Origin: JABDOU01 sp041567895
Lineage (GTDB): Bacteria > Actinomycetota > Acidimicrobiia > Spongiisociales > SHLN01
Length of the DNA: 11,641 bases
Direction: 5' to 3'
Assembly: GCA_041567895.1 (NCBI GenBank)
Contig: JBFGAX010000081.1
Location: 1-11,641 of the forward strand
Made by a program: the position numbers and the translations under genes. Positions within the stretch are counted from its first letter, which is position 1. Each line of letters starts with the position of its first letter. Positions 5,639 to 11,641 of the stretch are shown here, in pieces. Below the pieces are notes generated by a model, which saw only the letters and a list, made by a program, of their open reading frames with translations, did not search any database and was not told the origin of the DNA.

Positions 5639-7545
5639 CCAACCGGCATAACGCTTCGCCGGTTGCCAAACGTGACGGCGCACAGGACCGCGGGGGCCTT
5701 GCTCTGTTGACGCTCGGTGCCCTCGGTGTCGTCTACGGCGATATCGGCACCAGTCCGCTCTACGCATTTCGAGAAGCATTCAAAGTAGGTGGCCTGGACG
5801 TGACCGAGCAATCGATCCTCGGGATTTTGTCGCTCATCTTCTGGTCTCTGGTGCTCGTGGTTTCGATCAAATACCTGCTGTTCGTGCTCCGGGCAGACAA
5901 CGATGGCGAGGGGGGAATTCTCGCCCTCACGTCTCTCCTCATTCACAGCGATACATCGAGGCTGAACAGCAGGTTCGTCATGATCGCCGTTGGCTTGTTC
6001 GGCACGGCCCTGCTCTACGGAGATGGAATGATCACCCCGGCCATCTCGGTGCTCTCGGCCGTCGAGGGTCTCGAGGTGGCCGTCCCCGGTCTGGAACCCT
6101 GGGTCTTGCTGATTGCTTCTTTGATCCTGGTCGCTTTGTTCGCCAATCAACACCGCGGCACCGCAACGCTCGGGAGCCTTTTTGGTCCGGTCATGGTTCT
6201 TTGGTTCGCAATCATTGCGGCTCTCGGACTCCTACAAATCGTCAGCAATCCCTCCGTGCTCGCGGCGATCAATCCGCTTTCGGCGCTGACATTCGCCTTC
6301 GAAAAGCCAGGCTTCGCCTTCTTGTCACTCGGCGGAGTCTTCCTGGTCGTGACGGGCACAGAGGCTTTGTACGCAGATATGGGTCATTTCGGACCAACTC
6401 CGATCAAACTGGGGTGGTTCGGCTTCGTCTTTCCGGCCCTCACCCTCAACTACTTCGGACAGGGAGCGCTCCTCCTCCAGGACCCTGCCGCCATCGACAA
6501 CCCCTTCTATGGTCTCGCCCCCTCCTGGGGGGTCCTGCCGCTCGTTGTGTTGGCAACCGCCGCGACGGTCATCGCGTCACAAGCCTTGATTTCCGGCGCC
6601 TACTCGCTGACTTCCCAGGCGATACAGCTCGGATATCTGCCCCGCCAGCGCATCCATCACACATCATCAACCAGATCCGGCCAGATCTACGTTTCCGGCA
6701 TCAACTGGATGTTGATGATCGCATCGGTCGCTCTCGTTTTTGCGTTTCGTTCGTCCAGCAATCTGGCCGCTGCATACGGCGTGGGAGTCGCGACCATGAT
6801 GGTGATCACGACAATGTTGCTCTACGTGATCATGCGAGACCGTTGGCAATGGTCAAACAGCAAGGCAGCCGGCCTCACGGCCCTGTTTCTGATCTTCGAC
6901 TCTCTGTTTTTTGCCGCCAACATCACAAAGATTCCTGCCGGCGGCTGGTTCCCACTTGCCGTCGGAATCCTGGGTTTCACGTTGATGACGACCTGGAAGC
7001 GAGGACGAAACCTTCTCGCCGCTCGCCTTGAGCGCAACGAGCTGCCAATCGATCGGTTCATCGAGTCGATCATCGAGAATCCGCAACAGCGTGTAACGGG
7101 CACCGGGGTCTATCTGCACCCTGTAGCCGGCGCGACCCCTACGAGCCTTCTCACGAATCTGCGGCATCACGAAGTGCTCCACGAACGGATCGTCCTGGTG
7201 GCACTCGAGGTCAGCAACCGTCCACGCGTGCCGGAAGCAGGACGAACCAAACTGACGCCGCTCGGAGAAGGTTTCTTTCAGATCGTTCTCACGTACGGCT
7301 TCATGGAACATGCCCACGTACCGGAGGCTCTGCACAACATCGTCTCCCGGAACTTCAGCTTCGATGAGACCCACGCCACCTACTTCGTGGGAAAGGAGAC
7401 CGTGGTGCCGAGCGCCGTACCCGGGATGAAACTCTGGCGAGAACACCTCTACGCGTTCATGCACCGCAATGCCGAAAGCGCAGCACTGTCATTCGGACTT
7501 CCACCCGAACGAGTAGTAGAGGTCGGAATTCAGGTGCCCATTTGA
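5635..7545 (+). CDS. kup: Kup-type potassium uptake transporter
   Basis: A 636-residue inner-membrane KUP/HAK/KT transporter, which takes up K+ with protons. The N-terminal helix carries the signature LGALGVVYGDIGTSPLYA (27-44), including D36. Next comes LLYGDGMITPAISVLSAVEGL with E144, then GTEALYADMGHFG (241-253) with E243. These acidic residues are conserved across the family. About twelve hydrophobic segments fill residues 22-455. The remaining ~175 residues are the hydrophilic C-terminal domain, with typical blocks such as RVTGTGVYL (about 483-491), FSFDETHATYF and MKLWREHLYAFM. Length is normal and no frame problem is seen. The start is the only ATG before the first helix with a sensible N-tail. 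It overlaps a TGA as ATGA with the shifted end of the GH42 frame, so translation may once have been coupled. No strong Shine-Dalgarno is present. It ends 4 nt from the tail of the MFS gene. Confidence 0.95.
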   Translation: MTNRHNASPVAKRDGAQDRGGLALLTLGALGVVYGDIGTSPLYAFREAFKVGGLDVTEQSILGILSLIFWSLVLVVSIKYLLFVLRADNDGEGGILALTSLLIHSDTSRLNSRFVMIAVGLFGTALLYGDGMITPAISVLSAVEGLEVAVPGLEPWVLLIASLILVALFANQHRGTATLGSLFGPVMVLWFAIIAALGLLQIVSNPSVLAAINPLSALTFAFEKPGFAFLSLGGVFLVVTGTEALYADMGHFGPTPIKLGWFGFVFPALTLNYFGQGALLLQDPAAIDNPFYGLAPSWGVLPLVVLATAATVIASQALISGAYSLTSQAIQLGYLPRQRIHHTSSTRSGQIYVSGINWMLMIASVALVFAFRSSSNLAAAYGVGVATMMVITTMLLYVIMRDRWQWSNSKAAGLTALFLIFDSLFFAANITKIPAGGWFPLAVGILGFTLMTTWKRGRNLLAARLERNELPIDRFIESIIENPQQRVTGTGVYLHPVAGATPTSLLTNLRHHEVLHERIVLVALEVSNRPRVPEAGRTKLTPLGEGFFQIVLTYGFMEHAHVPEALHNIVSRNFSFDETHATYFVGKETVVPSAVPGMKLWREHLYAFMHRNAESAALSFGLPPERVVEVGIQVPI

Positions 7546-7549
7546 GCAG

Positions 7550-8788
7550 CTAGACCGCCAACCGCTCCCGGCGCCGGATGAGCATCAGGAGCGCCGCCAG
7601 TGGAATGAGCGCCAGGGCAGCACCGGCCAGCGAAAGCGTCGCAAACGAGGTCGTATGCACGATCACTCCTGACAACAGGGCTCCAAGACCCCCGCTGATC
7701 CAGGTTGACGAATCGGCCAGCCCTTGCAGTCCAAGGCGATCTTGCAGCTCCAAACCGGATTGCAGAACCGTTGACGACGAGACGTATCCGAAATTCCACC
7801 CCAACCCGAGGAGGAACAGCCCGGGAAGTAGCAGCGACAATTCAGCGTTGAGCGCACGGGCCGCCATGAACGACGCGCCAATCAACATCACCGATCCGGC
7901 GGCGAGCACCCGGCGCGAGCCAAACCGGTCGACCAACCACCCTGTGACGGGCGCAAAAGCGAACATGCCGGCCGTGTGGGCGGTCATCACCCAACCAACA
8001 TCGTTCAGGTCATAACCGTTGCCGTCTAGATGGATTGGCGTCATCGTCATGATGAACACCATCACAAACTGGCTGACAACGAGACCTGTGAGGCCGAGCC
8101 ACACCGTGTCATGCCGCAAGAGCAGGGATAACCTCGTCTTTTCGATGACCGGTTGGTCGCTGGTGTCGACAGCAAGAGACATCGGGTCGGGCCGGAGCCA
8201 AATCCAGAACCCGAGCGCCGCGAGGGCGAGACCTGCCGCCATAAGAACCATTGGACCGAGCAGGGCCTCCTGCCCGCGCGAAACGGCGAATTCTCCGGCA
8301 GGTGATATGAGTCTGGGACCAATGACGGCGCCGATCGTGCCAGCCCATACGATCGTCGATATTGCCCGCCCGCGCCGTGCTTCCGAACGCATGTCGGCCG
8401 CAGCAAATCGAGCTAGCTGGCTCACCGATCGTCCGAATCCGACAAGCAGAAACCCTGCCATCAGAATCATCAGGGACTGGACGACGATCGAGAAAGCTGC
8501 GATGAGGCCTCCCGCGGCCGCCACCAGATAGCCGCCGATGAACGTGATGCGGCGACCACGCGTCTTGGTGAGCCTCGTCAACACGGTGGCACCCAGGGCA
8601 GCACCGAGCGTGCCGATCGATCCCGGGAACCCGGCGAAGGTGTCCTCGCCTGTCAAATCACGGGCGACGAGAGACGCGACCGTTATCCCCGCGATGTAGG
8701 CGATTGAGACCATGGCGTTACCGCCGAACATCGTCCAGATCGAACGAACGCGTGCCGATTCGAGCGCATCGTCGGATCTGATCTGCAT
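7550..8788 (-). CDS. Major facilitator superfamily transporter, substrate unknown
   Basis: A 412-residue membrane protein with about twelve hydrophobic segments in two halves, split by a hydrophilic loop around 200-225. The MFS motif A appears in the second half as GWLVDRFGSRR (283-293) and in a looser form in the first half around TRLTKTRGRR (71-80). A basic loop, ADMRSEARRGRAIS (131-144), follows helix 4, as in many drug or sugar exporters. It is intact and of usual size. Substrate and direction of transport cannot be inferred: no biosynthetic or resistance gene lies beside it, and both neighbours point differently (kup convergent, aconitase divergent). The ATG at 8788 is chosen because a -10-like box TAGGCT lies 6 nt upstream; a later ATG at 8731 is possible. 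Its TAG is separated from the kup TGA by only four bases, leaving no room for a terminator between them. Confidence 0.9.
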   Translation of the reverse strand: MQIRSDDALESARVRSIWTMFGGNAMVSIAYIAGITVASLVARDLTGEDTFAGFPGSIGTLGAALGATVLTRLTKTRGRRITFIGGYLVAAAGGLIAAFSIVVQSLMILMAGFLLVGFGRSVSQLARFAAADMRSEARRGRAISTIVWAGTIGAVIGPRLISPAGEFAVSRGQEALLGPMVLMAAGLALAALGFWIWLRPDPMSLAVDTSDQPVIEKTRLSLLLRHDTVWLGLTGLVVSQFVMVFIMTMTPIHLDGNGYDLNDVGWVMTAHTAGMFAFAPVTGWLVDRFGSRRVLAAGSVMLIGASFMAARALNAELSLLLPGLFLLGLGWNFGYVSSSTVLQSGLELQDRLGLQGLADSSTWISGGLGALLSGVIVHTTSFATLSLAGAALALIPLAALLMLIRRRERLAV

Positions 8789-8794
8789 CCATTC

Positions 8795-8800
8795 AGCCTA
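8795..8800 (-). promoter_or_regulatory. Possible -10 box for a leaderless MFS transporter mRNA
   Basis: TAGGCT on the minus strand ends 6 nt before the ATG at 8788, the same spacing as TATCCT before the acyl-CoA synthetase. No clear -35 hexamer and no Shine-Dalgarno are seen. It is suggestive only because the arrangement recurs in the window. Confidence 0.3.
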
Positions 8801-8848
8801 TTCAGCGGAGGCATTCGACCCTCTAACACCGAATATTTTTTGGGCTTG

Positions 8849-8886
8849 TATGCTCAGAGAGACCACCACCGCCGACGCTAGGGAGA
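8849..8886 (+). promoter_or_regulatory. Aconitase 5' region: possible -10 box and ribosome-binding site
   Basis: TATGCT (8849-8854) is a plausible -10 box following an A/T-rich tract with a T-run (8834-8841); no convincing -35 is seen. AGGGAGA (8880-8886) is a clear Shine-Dalgarno, with GGAG 5 nt before the ATG at 8891. In contrast to the divergent MFS gene, aconitase would therefore have a leader of about 30 nt. No iron-responsive or riboswitch structure is evident in this short space. Confidence 0.35.
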
Positions 8887-8890
8887 CCTC

Positions 8891-11551
8891 ATGGCCGAAC
8901 AATTCGGAGCCAAAGACACCATTGTTACACCCCTCGGCGAACGCACGATCTACCGCATTTCGGCACTCGCCGACCAGGGTGACATCGGGCGCATGCCCTA
9001 TTCGATCAAGGTTCTCCTCGAGGCGGCACTGCGAACGCACGACGGTCATGCCATAACCGACCAGGACGCCCTCACGCTTGCTGCGTACGACGCAAGCAAG
9101 GTCAGCGAAACCGAGATTGCATTCGTGCCCGGAAGGGTCGTTCTCCAGGATTTCACGGGAGTACCGGCCGTCGTGGACCTGGCGGCCATGCGTTCGGCCA
9201 TTGTTCGCATGACAGGAGACCCGCAATCGGCACAGAAAGTCAATCCTCAGGCTCCCGTCGACCTCGTAATCGACCACTCCGTGCAGGTGGATGCATTCAA
9301 CTCGGGCATGGCGCTTCAGATCAACTCCCGCATGGAGTTCGAGCGAAACCGAGAGCGCTACGAGTTTTTGAAATGGGGACAATCGGCTTTTGAGAATTTC
9401 CGTGTGGTGCCACCAGCAACCGGCATTGTTCACCAGGTGAACCTCGAGTACCTCGCCAAGGTCGTGTGGGATGACGGCAGCAACCTGTATCCGGACAGCC
9501 TGGTCGGCACCGACAGTCACACAACCATGATCAACGGATTGGGCGTCGTGGGGTGGGGGGTTGGCGGGATCGAGGCCGAGGCAGTCATGGTTGGACAGCC
9601 GATTTACATGCTGCTGCCGGAGGTCGTCGGTTTCAAACTGACCGGAACCCTGGCCGAGGGTTCCACCGCAACCGACGTCGTCCTGCGGGTCACGGAAATG
9701 CTGCGCAAACATGGCGTCGTCTCCAAGTTCGTCGAGTTTTACGGCCCCGGGTTGGCCGACATGCCACTTGCCAACCGGGCAACGATCGCAAATATGGCTC
9801 CCGAATACGGAGCGACAATCGGCTTTTTCCCGGTCGACGACCAGACCACGAAATATCTCCGGTTGACCGGTCGCGATGAAGCCCTCGTCGAAACGATCGA
9901 GATGTACTACCGCGAACAAGGCATGTGGCGCGACGACACCGCCGACATCCTCTACTCGTCTTCGCTCGAGCTCGATCTCTCAACCGTCGAACCGTCGCTG
10001 GCGGGGCCAAAACGACCTCAGGACCGCATTGCGCTCTCGAGCATGAAGCGTCAATGGGAACACGACATTGTCGAGACATTCGGCAAAGCGACAAGCGAAT
10101 CTGTGAAGACGACCTACGAAGATCAGACCTTTGACCTCGAGCACGGCGACGTTGTCATCGCCGCCATCACCAGTTGCACGAACACGTCGAATCCGGCAGT
10201 CATGGTGGGCGCCGGACTGGTTGCTCGAAAGGCTCGCGAACGTGGGTTGACGCGCAAGCCATGGGTCAAGACTTCCCTCGCCCCCGGATCGAAGGTAGTA
10301 ACCGAATACCTCGACGCCGCCGGTTTGACCGAAGATCTGGAGGCGTGCGGGTTTTACCTGGTTGGATACGGATGCACGACCTGCATCGGGAACTCGGGGC
10401 CCCTGCCGGAACCGATTTCGGCCGCCATCAACACCCATGATCTGGTGGCAACATCCGTGCTGTCTGGCAACCGCAACTTCGAGGGTCGGATATCCCAGGA
10501 TGTAAAAGCGAACTATCTGGCATCTCCTCCTCTCGTCGTCGCCTACGCCATTGCCGGAACTGTTGACATCGATCTGACCACCGAGCCGATTGGCCAGGAT
10601 CCAGCCGGAAGCGATGTCTTCCTGGCAGACCTTTGGCCGAGTCAAAGCGAAATCGATGACATCGTCTCGTCGACCGTCACGCGAGATCAGTTCTCGACCG
10701 AATACGCATCGGTGTTCGAGGGCTCAGAGGAATGGCGTGCGATCGAGACAACGGGAGAAGCGCTCTACGACTGGGATCCGACGAGCACCTATGTGCAAGA
10801 GCCGCCGTTCTTCGAAGGTTTGACGCGGGAGGTCAAACCGATCACGCCGATCCACAATGCGAGGGTTCTCGCCAAGCTCGGCGACTCGATCACGACCGAC
10901 CACATCAGTCCGGCCGGGGCCATAGCCCACAACTCCCCCGCCGCTGACTATCTGACCGAACATGGCGTCGAGCCCGCCATGTTCAACTCCTACGGATCGC
11001 GACGTGGTAACGATCGGGTCATGACCAGGGGCACGTTCGCAAACATCCGGGTCAAAAACCACCTCGCTCCGGGCAAAGAAGGTGGGTTCACCACCGACTT
11101 CACGACGGGCGAGATCGAAACCATCTTCGACGCGGGCATGAACTATCGGGCAGCCGGTATACCGACCATCGTCCTCGGCGGCAAGGACTATGGAATGGGA
11201 TCGTCGCGCGATTGGGCTGCCAAAGGCACGCTTCTGCTCGGTGCACGGGCGGTCATCGTCGAGAGTTTCGAGAGAATCCATCGCTCGAACCTGATCGGGA
11301 TGGGGGTGCTTCCGCTCACGTTCAAAGAAGGAGAAAGCGCTGACACTCTCGGGCTCGACGGGCGGGAAATCTTCTCGATTCTCGTGGACGACACCGTCGA
11401 ACCCCGATCTGACATCGAGGTCAAGGTCGCGAGGCCAGATGGTAGCGAGTCGAGCTTCTGGACAACCTGTCGGCTCGATACGCCGGTGGAGGTCGATTAC
11501 TACCGCAACGGCGGCATTCTCCACACCGTGCTCCGCCGCATGGCAGAGTGA
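8891..11551 (+). CDS. acnA: Aconitate hydratase A (AcnA/IRP1-type)
   Basis: An 886-residue cytoplasmic aconitase, which interconverts citrate and isocitrate via cis-aconitate in the TCA cycle (and glyoxylate cycle, if present). The length matches the AcnA/IRP1 branch (E. coli AcnA is 891). The three cysteines that hold the [4Fe-4S] cluster are C429 in SCTNTSNP and C495 and C498 in GYGCTTCIGNSG. Other conserved blocks are the early VLLEAALR (41-48), VDLVIDHSVQVD, LVGTDSHTTMINGLGVVGWGVGGIEAE, and in the C-terminal swivel domain SITTDHISPAG (666-676), GNDRVMTRGTFANIR and YGMGSSRDWAAKG with S772 and R773 at the substrate site. The gene is complete, with no frame problem. A good Shine-Dalgarno fixes the start. 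It stands alone on its strand: the MFS gene diverges upstream and the next gene converges 2 nt after its stop. Like other AcnA/IRP1 proteins it could bind RNA when the cluster is lost, but nothing here shows this. Confidence 0.97.
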   Translation: MAEQFGAKDTIVTPLGERTIYRISALADQGDIGRMPYSIKVLLEAALRTHDGHAITDQDALTLAAYDASKVSETEIAFVPGRVVLQDFTGVPAVVDLAAMRSAIVRMTGDPQSAQKVNPQAPVDLVIDHSVQVDAFNSGMALQINSRMEFERNRERYEFLKWGQSAFENFRVVPPATGIVHQVNLEYLAKVVWDDGSNLYPDSLVGTDSHTTMINGLGVVGWGVGGIEAEAVMVGQPIYMLLPEVVGFKLTGTLAEGSTATDVVLRVTEMLRKHGVVSKFVEFYGPGLADMPLANRATIANMAPEYGATIGFFPVDDQTTKYLRLTGRDEALVETIEMYYREQGMWRDDTADILYSSSLELDLSTVEPSLAGPKRPQDRIALSSMKRQWEHDIVETFGKATSESVKTTYEDQTFDLEHGDVVIAAITSCTNTSNPAVMVGAGLVARKARERGLTRKPWVKTSLAPGSKVVTEYLDAAGLTEDLEACGFYLVGYGCTTCIGNSGPLPEPISAAINTHDLVATSVLSGNRNFEGRISQDVKANYLASPPLVVAYAIAGTVDIDLTTEPIGQDPAGSDVFLADLWPSQSEIDDIVSSTVTRDQFSTEYASVFEGSEEWRAIETTGEALYDWDPTSTYVQEPPFFEGLTREVKPITPIHNARVLAKLGDSITTDHISPAGAIAHNSPAADYLTEHGVEPAMFNSYGSRRGNDRVMTRGTFANIRVKNHLAPGKEGGFTTDFTTGEIETIFDAGMNYRAAGIPTIVLGGKDYGMGSSRDWAAKGTLLLGARAVIVESFERIHRSNLIGMGVLPLTFKEGESADTLGLDGREIFSILVDDTVEPRSDIEVKVARPDGSESSFWTTCRLDTPVEVDYYRNGGILHTVLRRMAE

Positions 11552-11553
11552 AT

Positions 11554-11641
11554 TCAGCCGGTCGACGTGAGCGCCTGATCGAGGTCACGCCAGATATCTT
11601 CCACGTTCTCGCAACCGACGCTGAAGCGGATCAAGGTTTGG
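11554..11641 (-). CDS. C-terminal end of a cystathionine gamma-synthase/lyase-family PLP enzyme (partial)
   Basis: The last 28 codons of a leftward gene enter from the right edge, with the TGA at 11556-11554. The visible peptide contains LIRFSVGCENVEDIWRDL followed by DQAL. This matches the near-invariant tail of trans-sulfuration PLP enzymes (usually LIRLSVGIEDVEDLIADL or similar; MetB, MetC, MetZ, O-acetylhomoserine sulfhydrylase, cystathionine gamma-lyase). The catalytic lysine and the residues that separate these activities lie outside the window, so the exact enzyme cannot be named. The Cys in VGCEN, where Ile or Leu is commoner, is a minor oddity. It converges on aconitase with a 2-nt gap. 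Confidence 0.75.
   Translation of the reverse strand, partial: QTLIRFSVGCENVEDIWRDLDQALTSTG

Noticed and set aside
2087..8856. Nine-base match GTATGCTCA shared by both divergent intergenic regions (2087-2095 and 8848-8856)
   Set aside because: The second copy lacks the rest of the AAACC half-site and any inverted partner. It more likely reflects similar -10-like bases or chance than a shared operator.
8798..9919. 373-codon minus-strand frame opposite the start of aconitase
   Set aside because: It is fully explained by the aconitase reading frame on the other strand. The peptide is His/Asp/Gly-rich with no domain or helix pattern.
9980..10645. 221-codon minus-strand frame inside aconitase
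   Set aside because: It is a shadow of aconitase coding sequence, with no start signal or recognisable product.

Overview
The window is a gene-dense, moderately GC-rich bacterial chromosome segment of mostly housekeeping and metabolic genes. It has no RNA genes, CRISPR arrays, insertion sequences or phage genes that I can see. The gene set (AcnA-type aconitase, Kup, GH42 beta-galactosidase, MACS-like acyl-CoA synthetase, a DUF393/DCC thiol protein beside small membrane proteins) and several -10-like boxes placed 6-8 nt before a start codon (apparent leaderless mRNAs) suggest a free-living actinobacterium, possibly an acidimicrobial-type lineage. That placement is an inference from style, not from a marker gene.

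Left block (52-2075, minus strand). A four-gene unit is read leftward: a four-helix membrane protein, a three-helix membrane protein, a DUF393 dithiol protein and a TetR-family regulator. It is preceded by the best promoter in the window, TTGACA-17 nt-TACGAT (2112-2084), overlapped by repeated GGTTTRAGC half-sites that look like a repressor operator. The natural candidate repressor is the TetR protein at the end of the same unit. The first membrane ORF has no in-frame stop before the end of DUF393, so the boundary between the first genes is abnormal.

Middle block (2166-7545, plus strand). A divergent run encodes an AMP-forming acyl-CoA synthetase, a cytoplasmic GH42 beta-galactosidase 9 nt downstream, and a Kup potassium transporter. 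The beta-galactosidase stops at 5570, but what looks like its last stretch continues in another frame to a TGA at 5636-5638 that overlaps the kup ATG as ATGA. This suggests a one-base lesion or a frameshift near its C-terminus.

Right block (7550-11641). An MFS transporter (minus) abuts kup tail to tail, 4 nt apart. A 102-nt divergent region separates it from a complete aconitase A gene (plus). That gene ends 2 nt from the tail of a leftward gene cut by the window edge, whose last 28 residues look like a trans-sulfuration PLP enzyme (cystathionine gamma-synthase/lyase family).

I do not see a convincing new multi-gene defence or biosynthetic system. The least ordinary part is the TetR/DUF393/membrane-protein unit with its operator-rich, probably leaderless promoter and its stop-less overlapping reading frame.
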